Below, in pieces: positions 52,583 to 61,394 of a DNA stretch of 64,000 nt. Source of the DNA: a virus; IMG/VR virus record IMGVR_UViG_3300037189_010507, positions 26,572 to 90,571 of that record; one strand, written 5' to 3'. Below the pieces are notes generated by a model. It worked only from the letters and a program-made list of their open reading frames with translations, was not told the origin of the DNA and did not search any database. The position numbers and the translations under genes are program-made. Position 1 is the stretch's first letter. Each line of letters starts with the position of its first letter.

Positions 52583-52777
52583 TTATTCGAGGAAGAAAAT
52601 TTTCTTTCCTCTTTTATCACGCCATTTAGCGATCTTTTTTACATGGTCTGGGTGAACCTCATCCCCTTTTCTACCAATTCCCAAGCCTTTCTGCCATTCA
52701 AACTCGTAGGATTTAGCACCCATTCTGACGGTATAACCTTCAGTTTTGCCTATGTATGTAATAGTAGTATACTTCAT
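52583..52777 (-). CDS. Small basic protein near the major tail protein
   Basis: 64 residues, basic, beta-rich N-terminus YTTITYIGKTEGYTVRMG, then EVHPDHVKKIAKWRDKRGKK. Sits between tail terminator and tube genes; similar small genes of unknown role occur there in other phages. Preceded by TATGGTATGCT eight bases from the ATG. Confidence 0.55.
   Translation of the reverse strand: MKYTTITYIGKTEGYTVRMGAKSYEFEWQKGLGIGRKGDEVHPDHVKKIAKWRDKRGKKIFFLE
52589..52611 (-). repeat. Hairpin at the 3' end of gene 52583
   Basis: GAGGAAAGAAAA pairs with TTTTCTTCCTC apart from one bulged A. It lies about 20 bases before the tube protein start and could protect that message or be cut to free it. Confidence 0.5.
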
Positions 52778-52785
52778 ATCTTATT

Positions 52786-52796
52786 AGCATACCATA
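52786..52796 (-). promoter_or_regulatory. Extended -10 promoter TATGGTATGCT
   Basis: The box (52796-52786) ends eight bases before ATG 52777, with no ribosome site between, so the message would be leaderless or nearly so. It serves the tube protein pair. Confidence 0.5.
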
Positions 52797-52797
52797 G

Positions 52798-53217
52798 TTA
52801 TGCGTAAGAAGTTGAATATATCCTAAAATCTAAGTCCATTTGATACCAGCCCTCTTTTTCTAAAGGTTCTAAAATTGAAGAACCTACAAAGATTGCAGAC
52901 TTGAATCTATGGTTTACACTCTCAATTCCACCAGATTGAGAAACAGTATCTCCTCTGCCAAGTAGATAGATAAATCTTTCTGCTATTTTAAATAGTCTAT
53001 CAGCATCACTATCATAAATTGAGTATCTGATATTGTCGTATCTATTCCAAAAAGCCTCAACTGATGGAATTGATGGGTAGAAATAGTAAACAACAAAAGG
53101 AGGAGACTCTGTTCCATAACCAATTACAGGGAAAAAATTCATTGTTTTACCAGCAATTGATTGAAGAGTTGCATCTTCTTTTAAGAAAGTATTTACATCG
53201 TATACGCTAACTGTCAT
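52798..53217 (-). CDS. Tail terminator-like protein
   Basis: 139 residues; YDVNTFLKEDATLQSIAGKT, PFVVYYFYPSIPSVEAFW, and SDADRLFKIAERFIYLLGRGD, in the alpha/beta order of phage tail terminator proteins (lambda gpU-like group). Located just before the major tail gene as expected. It would cap the tail and join it to the head. Confidence 0.65.
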   Translation of the reverse strand: MTVSVYDVNTFLKEDATLQSIAGKTMNFFPVIGYGTESPPFVVYYFYPSIPSVEAFWNRYDNIRYSIYDSDADRLFKIAERFIYLLGRGDTVSQSGGIESVNHRFKSAIFVGSSILEPLEKEGWYQMDLDFRIYSTSYA

Positions 53218-53765
53218 TATTGTCCCACCCTTGATCTAACATATGGTAAATCAGTAAGACCTGAGGTACCGCCTAATGGACCAAAGCCAAATCTTTTAAC
53301 AGCAAACTCAAGATTTTGAATAATAATATTACGAGCTTCTGTTTTAATCTCATCACTATGACCTTTTGAATAGGGGATAGAAGCGATTCTTAAAACCCTA
53401 GGATATGGAGGAACTGATGCATCTCTCAATACCATCAGATTCCCCCTCTTCCCTCTTACAGTATAGGCTTTTCTTCCCTTCAATAATATAGAAGCTGCAA
53501 TATATGCGTCTGCGCCATTGCTTGTTTTTTCATTTTTCATTGGTGTTATTGTCAGGCTATAACCCAAAGAACCCCTTGTAGAAATTACAAAATCTAAATA
53601 TCTAGACGCAGGAAATCTATTGTAGAGTTTTTGACCTAGATTATTAGATGTTCTATAAAGAGCAGATTGTTGTGCCGATGCAATCCTATTAGGAAAGGTA
53701 TCAATTTTATTCATCAACGCTTCCATTTGCCTAGTTGCGTTAGAGTTAATATTCATCTTAAGCAT
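53217..53765 (-). CDS. HK97 gp10-like head-tail protein
   Basis: 182 residues. An N-terminal helical part (ATRQMEALMNKIDTFPNRIASAQQSAL) and a basic beta-rich body with IRTxxSLGYSLTITPMKNE-like arrangement. Its place and size match HK97 gp10-type connectors. Overlaps neighbours by 1 and 8 bp. Confidence 0.6.
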   Translation of the reverse strand: MLKMNINSNATRQMEALMNKIDTFPNRIASAQQSALYRTSNNLGQKLYNRFPASRYLDFVISTRGSLGYSLTITPMKNEKTSNGADAYIAASILLKGRKAYTVRGKRGNLMVLRDASVPPYPRVLRIASIPYSKGHSDEIKTEARNIIIQNLEFAVKRFGFGPLGGTSGLTDLPYVRSRVGQ

Positions 53766-54132
53766 TTTCTACCACTCTTCTGGTAACGATCAAAAGATGG
53801 TGCAACGCACCTTTAAACCCCATATATTTACGAATGCTGATAATTTCTAATGGTCCAACTTCAAGTACATTACCATATCTATCTCTAACATTTTGAATTC
53901 TATTATTATAAGTTATGTACTGAGCATCTTGATGAGATATGTAAAATTCGTATTCATCAATATTGTCAACATAAGGCTCAATTCTTCTTTCGCTTCTTTT
54001 TGCTTGGAATACGGCGGGAACAGTCGCTGACTTTGCAAATGCGATTGTCCTCTGACCTGCACTATTTGTTGATGTTGTTCTTTCATAAACATCTACTTTA
54101 TGAACAAATCTTAAATATGTTTTTGCACTCAT
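53758..54132 (-). CDS. Head closure / stopper-like protein
   Basis: 124 residues, beta-rich: KVDVYERTTSTNSAGQRTIAF, VPAVFQAKRSERRIEPYVDN, GPLEIISIRKYMGFKGALHHL. Matches the barrel fold of SPP1 gp16-like head closure proteins. One base overlap with the adaptor gene. Confidence 0.65.
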   Translation of the reverse strand: MSAKTYLRFVHKVDVYERTTSTNSAGQRTIAFAKSATVPAVFQAKRSERRIEPYVDNIDEYEFYISHQDAQYITYNNRIQNVRDRYGNVLEVGPLEIISIRKYMGFKGALHHLLIVTRRVVENA

Positions 54133-55043
54133 TAGACAATATAATCCATCACAAAAAGCGTATAGTCCATTAAAAGAACATCTGCTTCAATATTGCCAGT
54201 AGTTTCATAGAATGTATCTTTCATATAAACAGTAAGAGCATCCATCTCAACTCTAGTCATTCCATGCGCTCTATATTCATAATCGTTATTCATAATGTCA
54301 GCAATAAGAATGTCACAAGCCTGTTTAACATTTTCAGGAACAAATCTCCAACCAAAATCTCCAGAAATCTTATACGTCAAATCTGGATCCCATCTTCCTA
54401 ATACAAAAATTTCTTCTGGTTCAGATGTTTTCTTAAATCTAATGTTATAAGTGGTGTCAAAGTTGAATGGTTGCCTAATCTTCTCTACCCTGTCGACAGT
54501 CTCGCTAAGGAGTATGAATTCATCATCTTCGCCCGGCTCTTGGATAACACTTCTTAAAGTCGTTACAGGGATTGGCAATCTTAATGACGAATAATTATTT
54601 CCATTAATGGTCATTGTCTTGTTTGGGTAGAAGTCAAAAGACTGACCACAGTATGTGTCAACTGCGTTTCTAACCCTCTTGGCAATTGACTCAAACTTAT
54701 TACCAAATTCATCATCCAATTCAGGGTGATTGTCAAAGAATTCAGCAGAAGTGATATAAGGAGTAAAGACATTTATATATTTTGATTGGGTATACTGAGT
54801 CCCAGAAACGGTATATGTGAAATCAGCCCTGTGTCGTCCTGCTGAATTTAAAATATAGATACCAGAGGCTTGTTGCCCATATGTAATTGTATAAGTTCCT
54901 GTGCCCGTTCTGGTGGCGCTGCTTGGACCTGAGACCAGATCGCCAAGTTCATGATAAAGGGATACAGAAACCAGATTTGAGGTTGGGTCAGAAGGTAATG
55001 TCAAAGTTAGCGTTTTTGATGTGTTTATCTTAACTTCTTCCAT
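54132..55043 (-). CDS. Head-tail adaptor with N-terminal Ig-like extension
   Basis: 303 residues. Residues 1-95 are an Ig-like beta domain (KINTSKTLTLTLPSDP, GTGTYTITYG, ADFTYTVSG). The rest is gp6/gp15-like: ITSAEFFDNHPELDDEFGNKFESIAKRVRNAVDTYCGQSFD, ending with long helices. It would form the ring below the portal. SD AGAGG with TGATAAAAT nine bases before ATG. Confidence 0.7.
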   Translation of the reverse strand: MEEVKINTSKTLTLTLPSDPTSNLVSVSLYHELGDLVSGPSSATRTGTGTYTITYGQQASGIYILNSAGRHRADFTYTVSGTQYTQSKYINVFTPYITSAEFFDNHPELDDEFGNKFESIAKRVRNAVDTYCGQSFDFYPNKTMTINGNNYSSLRLPIPVTTLRSVIQEPGEDDEFILLSETVDRVEKIRQPFNFDTTYNIRFKKTSEPEEIFVLGRWDPDLTYKISGDFGWRFVPENVKQACDILIADIMNNDYEYRAHGMTRVEMDALTVYMKDTFYETTGNIEADVLLMDYTLFVMDYIV

Positions 55044-55052
55044 AATACCTCT

Positions 55053-55061
55053 ATTTTATCA
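55053..55061 (-). promoter_or_regulatory. TGATAAAAT box before the adaptor gene
   Basis: Extended -10 TGA-TAAAAT nine bases upstream of ATG 55043, overlapping the previous gene's stop. The same box and spacing recur at 56187-56195. Confidence 0.4.
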
Positions 55062-56177
55062 GAAATCAGGATTTATAGATAATTCTAATCTATCCAAAAG
55101 TTCTATTTGCTTCTTAATAAAATTAATTTTAATTTTAGCAAAAATCTTCAAGCCATCCAATGTTGCATTGGATAAGATATATGCCAATAAATTATCCGAA
55201 TTTGAAACGCTCTTATCCATATTTTCAGGAACAAATGGTGTAACAAAGTCTTCCAAATCTTTTTGTATTCTAGTTCTGTCTTCTTCAATAATTGAACCAG
55301 CATCCCATGCCGTTGGATACAATGATAAAAGTGCAGAAAGAGTGCCATAAGATGAATTCTTTTTAATAAACATTTTCAATTCTTCACTATTTGACTCGAC
55401 ACCTTCTGGTCTTTGTCTTGCATTTGTATTTCCTTTAAGATACTCAAAGATTTGCATATCAACTTGATTAGATACATAAGAATTATCAAAATAAATTTGT
55501 TCTAAGAAATTTTTAGAATCTAGTGCCATCTCTTGTGTATTATTGAATGGAGATTCTGTAACTACAGACCATTCAACCAACTGTTTAAACACTTCCGATA
55601 GAGTTCTTCCATAAAAAGGAATTGGATTACCATTAATAAAATACTCTTCAATCTCTTCTGGGATGATTACATGGGCGTATACTAGATGCCCAATAGAGTT
55701 AATAGACATAATTGGTTCATACACAACAATCTGATCTAAGGTCTTTAGCATTGGTTCACTCATATCTAAACCGACATTGTATCCAAGAGGACCATATTTA
55801 GCATTATCACATCTCCAATCCAGCCCATCCAAAGCCATTGGAATAGAATTCATGAAAACAAAAAAACCTTCAGTACTATCTGTTGGTTTATCATAGTACG
55901 ACCAAATTCTTTCAAATGGTTGCATTGGAACAATTTCAGAAATATTGCCATCTGTTGCAACTAGATTATATATGTTGGAGTATTTAAATGGATCTGGAAA
56001 AGCCAGAAGAACCTTTTTATCATTCATTTCAAAAAGATCAAAATCATAAAAAGCAGATGTAGCGCTAACCTCTTGACAATAAAGCATAAAGTCTTCAATA
56101 TCAGAATTAAGATGTTGTAAAATATAAAACATCTTATAATTTCTAATTAATTCGGGTGTAAATTTTTCTATTTGCAT
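55059..56177 (-). CDS. Hypothetical structural-region protein
   Basis: 372 residues, mostly helical and acidic with many aromatic residues; no signal, membrane span or cysteine cluster. It lies between the glycine-rich adhesin and the head-tail connector. Neither portal nor capsid signatures were seen, and its role is unknown. Confidence 0.6.
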   Translation of the reverse strand: MQIEKFTPELIRNYKMFYILQHLNSDIEDFMLYCQEVSATSAFYDFDLFEMNDKKVLLAFPDPFKYSNIYNLVATDGNISEIVPMQPFERIWSYYDKPTDSTEGFFVFMNSIPMALDGLDWRCDNAKYGPLGYNVGLDMSEPMLKTLDQIVVYEPIMSINSIGHLVYAHVIIPEEIEEYFINGNPIPFYGRTLSEVFKQLVEWSVVTESPFNNTQEMALDSKNFLEQIYFDNSYVSNQVDMQIFEYLKGNTNARQRPEGVESNSEELKMFIKKNSSYGTLSALLSLYPTAWDAGSIIEEDRTRIQKDLEDFVTPFVPENMDKSVSNSDNLLAYILSNATLDGLKIFAKIKINFIKKQIELLDRLELSINPDF

Positions 56178-56186
56178 ATTCCTACC

Positions 56187-56195
56187 ATTTTATCA
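56187..56195 (-). promoter_or_regulatory. TGATAAAAT box before gene 56177
   Basis: Extended -10 nine bases before ATG 56177, with GTAGGAAT in the gap acting as ribosome site. Second copy of the box at 55053. Confidence 0.4.
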
Positions 56196-56200
56196 TTCTA

Positions 56201-57247
56201 TTAAACAACTGGTGCCCAATACTTAAATGAAACCATACCAGCTGTTCCTACACCATTTATTGAATCTCCACCAGAACCATAACCACTTGGAGTAACTGAT
56301 GTTCCTGACCCTTGTGTACCATAACCACGACCACCTTCTCCTCCATAATACCCATAATGAGTTGCTCCAGTACGACCATTTCCGCCATAAATAGTCATAC
56401 CACCATCGCCTGTTATTCCATAGCCATTCCCTTCCCAAGATGCTCCACCTCCTGAACCCCATGAAGAGCAGTCTTCATACGAACCTTGTTTTCCGAAGTT
56501 AATTCCACAACCTCTTGCTCCACCATTATATGCAAGATCTCCAGAACCCATATTTCCACCAGGATTAGAGCTTGCACCAGTACCAGCAAGTCCTGCTCCA
56601 CCACCACCCGCTGTCAGTGTTGTTATACCAGAGCCGCTTATAGTTGAAGAACCTCCTGCTGTTTGTGCTGCTCCACCACCACCTACTGCCGTATTGATTG
56701 TTAACGATGTTGCACTGTTTAATGCAAAGGTGTCTTTTTTAACATATCCTCCAGCTCCACCACCTGCGTAACCTCCTCCACCTCCACCACCAGCAATAAA
56801 TACTTCATAAATTGTTGGGATAATTGCACTTGAACCTGTTGGTGTTATTGTTTGCAAGGTTACTGAACCAGAGCCTGAGCTAAGCAGCTCATATGTGTAT
56901 CTCTTCCATGTTGTGAATGTTGTATTTGAACTCGTAGATGTGCCTGCTGAATTTGTAGCAACCGCTCTTACATAATAGAATGTTCCAGTTGATGTATTTT
57001 CTGTTAAACCCGTTTGATTTGAATATACACTTTGACTTGTGCCAGTTAATCCTGTTATTGTTGCGCCATCAGTCCAATTTGAGTTATCTGTACTATATTG
57101 AAACTTAACGCTTGTTGTAGCGCCATTTGGATTTACAGTTGCATTAAATGTTGCTCTATTTTGATTAAAATTGGTAGTGCTATTTATTGTTATTGTCGGT
57201 GCTGATGCTTGTGGAGCACTACTTGCTACAATGCCTAAGTGCCTCAT
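56201..57247 (-). CDS. Fibronectin-type III plus glycine-rich adhesin
   Basis: 348 residues. Residues ~17-112 form a fibronectin-III-like domain (PTITINSTTNFNQNRATFNATVNPNG, SVKFQYSTDNSNW, YYVRAVATNSAGTS). From ~148 on the protein is a glycine-rich region with long GGGG and GGAGGY runs interrupted by aromatic loops, as in the polyglycine sandwich of T-even gp38 adhesins. Likely receptor recognition at a fibre tip. ATGA overlap with its upstream gene. Confidence 0.75.
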   Translation of the reverse strand: MRHLGIVASSAPQASAPTITINSTTNFNQNRATFNATVNPNGATTSVKFQYSTDNSNWTDGATITGLTGTSQSVYSNQTGLTENTSTGTFYYVRAVATNSAGTSTSSNTTFTTWKRYTYELLSSGSGSVTLQTITPTGSSAIIPTIYEVFIAGGGGGGGYAGGGAGGYVKKDTFALNSATSLTINTAVGGGGAAQTAGGSSTISGSGITTLTAGGGGAGLAGTGASSNPGGNMGSGDLAYNGGARGCGINFGKQGSYEDCSSWGSGGGASWEGNGYGITGDGGMTIYGGNGRTGATHYGYYGGEGGRGYGTQGSGTSVTPSGYGSGGDSINGVGTAGMVSFKYWAPVV

Positions 57248-57597
57248 GTCGTAATGTCACCAACAACTACCCAGCTATTACTTGTAACTTTTATAAGGCT
57301 ACATGCCCCTAATGCGACTCTTATTTGTGGAGTTGCCCCAGATGATGATGTAATAGTTAATCCGCCTGGGGCGGTATTAAAAATAACATTTGAATTTGCT
57401 CTAATAAAATCAAATTGAGATCCTATTGGCAGTGCATTACTAACAGCAATCGGAATGGTTATATATAATGCGGTTGAATTATTACAGTAGTATATTGAAC
57501 TACTTTCATTAGATGCAATTGCTATGTTTGCTGTTGCATTTATAACTCTTTGAGCTTTATCTTGACCTCTTAATGGGTAGTAGTTTATTCCAGACAT
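57244..57597 (-). CDS. Fibre C-domain-like protein
   Basis: 117 residues, beta-rich: ITIPIAVSNALPIGSQFDFIRA, GLTITSSSG, CSLIKVTSNSWVVVGDITT. The same strand order ends the 606-residue fibre at 57622 (..NTWVAIGDLSA), so this is probably a detached copy of that end domain. No ribosome site; a TATAAT box lies six bases before the ATG. Confidence 0.6.
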   Translation of the reverse strand: MSGINYYPLRGQDKAQRVINATANIAIASNESSSIYYCNNSTALYITIPIAVSNALPIGSQFDFIRANSNVIFNTAPGGLTITSSSGATPQIRVALGACSLIKVTSNSWVVVGDITT

Positions 57598-57603
57598 ATA
57601 TCT

Positions 57604-57609
57604 ATTATA
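57604..57609 (-). promoter_or_regulatory. Leaderless promoter TATAAT
   Basis: TATAAT (57609-57604) with CTGTCA 18 bp upstream, followed after six bases by ATG 57597. It lies between the fibre and the fibre-end-domain gene. Confidence 0.6.
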
Positions 57610-57621
57610 CCTTTTAACCGA

Positions 57622-59442
57622 CTAGGCTGACAGGTCTCCTATGGCTACCCATGTATTTGCAGCTCTTTTAATCAAGGTTGCAGCAGACCATTGAGTTCTA
57701 AGCTTAAGACCTGTTGATCTATTAATTGTAACACCTGAAGCAGCTACAATTGTTGTCTGTCCAGACCCGACTTGGAGGATATCAATAGATGTTCCGACAG
57801 GGAAGTTTACAGTGTTGTCTGCTGGAACTGTAAGGTTATTAGCACTTCCAACATTCATTTCAACCAAATCCCCATCATCACTCAAAGCCAAGGTATATGA
57901 AGCAGTTTGCTGATTTGTAATAACATGATCAATAACTGCCCCAGTTACCGAAACATTTCCAGAAACAGATAACGATGTTAAAGTCCCTACTGATGTAAGG
58001 CTTGAACCAGTAATGGAAGAATTAAGAGATGAACCAGTAAGAGTCGCAGCGTTTGCTGTTACTGTTCCTGAACTTCCAAGAGATATTGATGTGCCATTAA
58101 TTGTTAAAGATGTATTTGTTAGAGCAACAGTAGGAGTTGCACCTTCTCCAGAATTATTTGATAAAGTAATTCCAGTTCCAGCAACAAGTGATGCAACATA
58201 GTTTCCAACAGTATCTGTTCCTAAATCAATAGCGTCATTGACCCAAGCAGAACCATTGTATTTAAGAAAATCTCCAGAAGATGGGGATGGAACGGTTACA
58301 TTTTGGAAATCATCAAGAACAGTTGCACTTGGCAATTGTGTATACATTACCTGAACTGCTGTGAAGATAACAGATGGAATTGCAGGAGCTACCCCCTCTG
58401 CAGGTCTATATTCAAGACGAATATTCGTATCTGTTGTCTGCCAGAATAATTCAATATAATCACCAGCAGCAAGGGATTGAACTAGGTTTACTGTTCCTAC
58501 TGCTTTACCATCAATACCACCGTGAGATTCAACAATGCTAAATGATGTATCAGAGGCAGGGATATTTGTTCCATTTTTCTTAAACCAAACATTGGCATCG
58601 TCAATTTTATTGTCTGCATTAGCAAATTGAATAGAAAAAATAAAAGAATAAACACCAGCATTTGTAAAGTTAATACGACTGCTGTTTGAAAGGGTTACAC
58701 CAGAATTTGCAGTATCAGAATTATTAAAAGTAATTGCATAAGCAGTCCCTGTTGCCGCAGCAGTTTGGTCTTGAGTTGACCAAAAAGAACCCCAATAGCC
58801 AAGAGCACCGCCTGCTCCTGTAGCACCAGTATCACCTTTTGGTCCAATACCAACTGAAATAAATGTAATATTATCTGTCCCAATTTTAATTGAACCGTCA
58901 GTATTAGTACCAGTAGCGTTCATCATCCAAGCTCTACCTGTATTAACAGTGCCTCTGGCTGAGTATGTATAGTCACCAGCAGTTACTTCTGGACCGGTTG
59001 AATTATCAAAATCCAAAGCCCTAGTTAATCTCCATTTAGCAGATACAGTTCCAACAGTTGTTACACTGTAAATACCGTTATGAATTTGATTAACTTGATC
59101 TTTTACAAGAATTCTATCACCAACACTTGGCGTAACAGAGTCAACAACTAAAACAGCGTTTGAGCCTGATTCAAGATAAGCCCCAATTCCTAGACCACTG
59201 TTCCCATCAGCAGAGCCAGCAGTGTATGTTGGAGAGTTTGGAAGAACAGCAGTTGTTGCTAACTGAACGCTTTCATGGGCATTAATATTTCCTGCATTAA
59301 GAGTAAATTCAGAGATAACACCTGCACCATTTTTATAAAAAATCTTTCCATCGGCATAGTTCAGCCCCAGCTCTCCATATTCAAGAGAACCGGGGACTGC
59401 TGCTGGAGTACCTGAGTTTTTTAACTTAATGGTATTAGCCAT
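57622..59442 (-). CDS. Tail fibre with collagen-like and C1q-like segments
   Basis: 606 residues. N-terminus MANTIKLKNSGTPAAVPGSLEYGELGLNYADGKIFYKNGAG is a standard fibre anchor. GPKGDTGATGAGG is a short collagen-like linker, followed by a C1q/TNF-like beta domain (NAGVYSFIFSIQFANAD, YIELFWQTTDTNIRLEY). A beta end-domain closes it. SD AGGAGG. Confidence 0.8.
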   Translation of the reverse strand: MANTIKLKNSGTPAAVPGSLEYGELGLNYADGKIFYKNGAGVISEFTLNAGNINAHESVQLATTAVLPNSPTYTAGSADGNSGLGIGAYLESGSNAVLVVDSVTPSVGDRILVKDQVNQIHNGIYSVTTVGTVSAKWRLTRALDFDNSTGPEVTAGDYTYSARGTVNTGRAWMMNATGTNTDGSIKIGTDNITFISVGIGPKGDTGATGAGGALGYWGSFWSTQDQTAAATGTAYAITFNNSDTANSGVTLSNSSRINFTNAGVYSFIFSIQFANADNKIDDANVWFKKNGTNIPASDTSFSIVESHGGIDGKAVGTVNLVQSLAAGDYIELFWQTTDTNIRLEYRPAEGVAPAIPSVIFTAVQVMYTQLPSATVLDDFQNVTVPSPSSGDFLKYNGSAWVNDAIDLGTDTVGNYVASLVAGTGITLSNNSGEGATPTVALTNTSLTINGTSISLGSSGTVTANAATLTGSSLNSSITGSSLTSVGTLTSLSVSGNVSVTGAVIDHVITNQQTASYTLALSDDGDLVEMNVGSANNLTVPADNTVNFPVGTSIDILQVGSGQTTIVAASGVTINRSTGLKLRTQWSAATLIKRAANTWVAIGDLSA

Positions 59443-59454
59443 TACTTCCTCCTA

Positions 59455-60789
59455 TTAGAAAGTACCGCCATCTACTGTATCAGACCACGCTGGAACTCCA
59501 GCAACAACTTTCAAGAATTGTCCAGCAGTTCCAATTCCAAGTTTAGAAAGTGTATTACCAGATGAGGAATAAATTAAGTCACCAGTTGTATAGGATGTAA
59601 GACCTGTACCTCCAGATGTCGAAGCGATTGCTGTGCCATTCCATACACCAGTTGCAATGGTGCCAACCGATGTTAGGCTTGAGTTCACAACTGTTGAACC
59701 GAGAGTTGTATTAGAAAGAACTGAAGTTCCACCAATTTCAAACACTTTACCGGCCAAAAGATTCAAGTCTTCTGATGAAGTCCAAGCCAATGTTGCATTA
59801 ACCCAGTTAAATGTCTTACCAGTTGAGCCATCTGTTACGGTGATACCAGCGCCATCTGCTGTCGTATTTGATGCAGATGTGACATTGGCAAGAACAATAT
59901 TCTTATCTTCAACCGTTAGTGTTGCAGTATTTAAAGTTGTTGTATTTCCATTAACAATCAGATCTCCAGTAACAGTAAGAGTATTGCCAATTGTTACATC
60001 GTCTGGGAGACCAATAGTCACAGCGCCAGTCCAAGGACCAGCTCCTGTACCAGAAACATTAACTTCATTTGATGTTCCAGTTACAGAAGTTACACCTGTA
60101 TTTGTAAAAGCGAGAGTTCCTGCGGAAGAGTTATTATCAGTATAGGAAACACTAATGCCAGAGTGAGTAGCGGCTGTAATCATCGTAGATGCAGTATCCT
60201 CAACAGCCTCTTGCCAGTTTGAAATTTGTGAGTTTGTAATTGAGATAGCGCTATTTCCAGCGGCTGTTAAACGACCTTGTGCATCAACAGTGAAGGTAGC
60301 AACAGTATTTGCATTGCCATAAGAACCACCCGTAACAGTAGTATTGTCAAGATTTAATGTAAGCGTGTCAGTTGCGCTAGCAACAGATGAAAGACCTGTT
60401 CCACCAGAGATTGTAAGTGTATCGCTTAAACTTACCGTTTGGCTTGAACCACTGTCTCCAGCAACCGTAATTGAACCACTTACACCAGACACTGCTTGGT
60501 CAACATAAAGTTTTGTTGCAGCATGGGTATTCGCTGTTGGTGTTGCAACAATTGTTGTTCCAGTAAACTCTTTGTTACCTGTAATTGTTTGAGCACCCGA
60601 AAGTGACACATATGCGCCAGTACCAGCAATTGCTTGAACTGTCGTAGCAGTTCCACCAGCACCGCCTGTTCCTTTACCGTAGTAAAGGACATCATCTACT
60701 TCGTTATATGCAAGTTCTGCATTCTCCAATGAAGATGGAGCACCGGCATTGCCAGTAGCCCTTCTTTTGATTCTAATTGTATTTGCCAT
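59455..60789 (-). CDS. Tail fibre
   Basis: 444 residues. N-terminus MANTIRIKRRATGNAGAPSSLENAELAYNEVDDVLYYGKG parallels the next fibre, then repetitive short beta strands rich in T, S, G and N. GGAGG precedes the ATG. Likely trimeric fibre; receptor unknown. Confidence 0.8.
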   Translation of the reverse strand: MANTIRIKRRATGNAGAPSSLENAELAYNEVDDVLYYGKGTGGAGGTATTVQAIAGTGAYVSLSGAQTITGNKEFTGTTIVATPTANTHAATKLYVDQAVSGVSGSITVAGDSGSSQTVSLSDTLTISGGTGLSSVASATDTLTLNLDNTTVTGGSYGNANTVATFTVDAQGRLTAAGNSAISITNSQISNWQEAVEDTASTMITAATHSGISVSYTDNNSSAGTLAFTNTGVTSVTGTSNEVNVSGTGAGPWTGAVTIGLPDDVTIGNTLTVTGDLIVNGNTTTLNTATLTVEDKNIVLANVTSASNTTADGAGITVTDGSTGKTFNWVNATLAWTSSEDLNLLAGKVFEIGGTSVLSNTTLGSTVVNSSLTSVGTIATGVWNGTAIASTSGGTGLTSYTTGDLIYSSSGNTLSKLGIGTAGQFLKVVAGVPAWSDTVDGGTF

Positions 60790-61064
60790 TAATAATTTCC
60801 TCCGTCTAATAGCGTATTTGCAATTGAGTGGACATGATCCGCTCTGCTTGCAATCTCTAAAACCCCAGAACTACCTGTTCTGGCAATGTCAGATGGCGTT
60901 GCATCCGACAAAGTTAGTATTCTTTCGAGTGTTATAGTTGCAGGAGTTGAGTTAAGAACTGTAATATCCCCATCTCTAACTACAACATTTGTTACATCAG
61001 ATTCTGTAATTGTAACATTTGTTACATCTCCAGTATCCACTCTTAATGTAGTAATATCAGCCAT
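60789..61064 (-). CDS. Small fibre-associated protein
   Basis: 91 residues, beta-rich with repeated DVTNVTI/DVTNVVV units and a C-terminal SGVLEIASRADHVHSIANTLLDGG, a motif shared by phage fibres. One base overlap with the downstream fibre. Confidence 0.6.
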   Translation of the reverse strand: MADITTLRVDTGDVTNVTITESDVTNVVVRDGDITVLNSTPATITLERILTLSDATPSDIARTGSSGVLEIASRADHVHSIANTLLDGGNY

Positions 61065-61392
61065 TGCTTATGTCTCCGATAACTGTGACTTTACCTCCCA
61101 TAAGAGTTGTCACAACAGAGCCATTAATCTCTTCTAAGTCATAATAGTATATACCACTTGTTATATTTGCCGTATTACTTGAAGACATTGAAAATGTTAA
61201 TATTCCATTTGCGGCATTAGTAATTTGTGTTGTAAATGATGCAACAATAGTATCAGAACCTTTTGATTTCTTAATTTGTGCAGAATATGTACGACCAGAT
61301 ATATTAATTGCTGTATTTGCAGAGTTTTTTATACGCGCTTCATGCGTATAAAAATCTCCTTGATAAATTGATATATCTCTTGATGCAGCCAT
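61057..61392 (-). CDS. Small beta-sandwich appendage protein (BppU-N-like)
   Basis: 111 residues: DISIYQGDFYTHEARIKN, INISGRTYSAQIKKS, GIYYYDLEEINGSVVTTLMGGKVTVIG. This matches the Ig-like N-terminal baseplate upper protein domain that anchors tail appendages. Translation probably re-initiates from the cysteine-rich mini-gene, as the stop is two bases away. Confidence 0.6.
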   Translation of the reverse strand: MAASRDISIYQGDFYTHEARIKNSANTAINISGRTYSAQIKKSKGSDTIVASFTTQITNAANGILTFSMSSSNTANITSGIYYYDLEEINGSVVTTLMGGKVTVIGDISNG

Positions 61393-61394
61393 GA

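Noticed and set aside
55059-56177. Portal or capsid protein in the head-tail region
   Set aside because: The composition and motifs do not match either, and a capsid is normally not placed between fibres and connectors.
59633-60145. 170-codon plus-strand frame within a fibre gene
   Set aside because: Antisense to repetitive Thr/Val/Ser codons, which open the opposite strand; the product is Val/Pro-rich low complexity.
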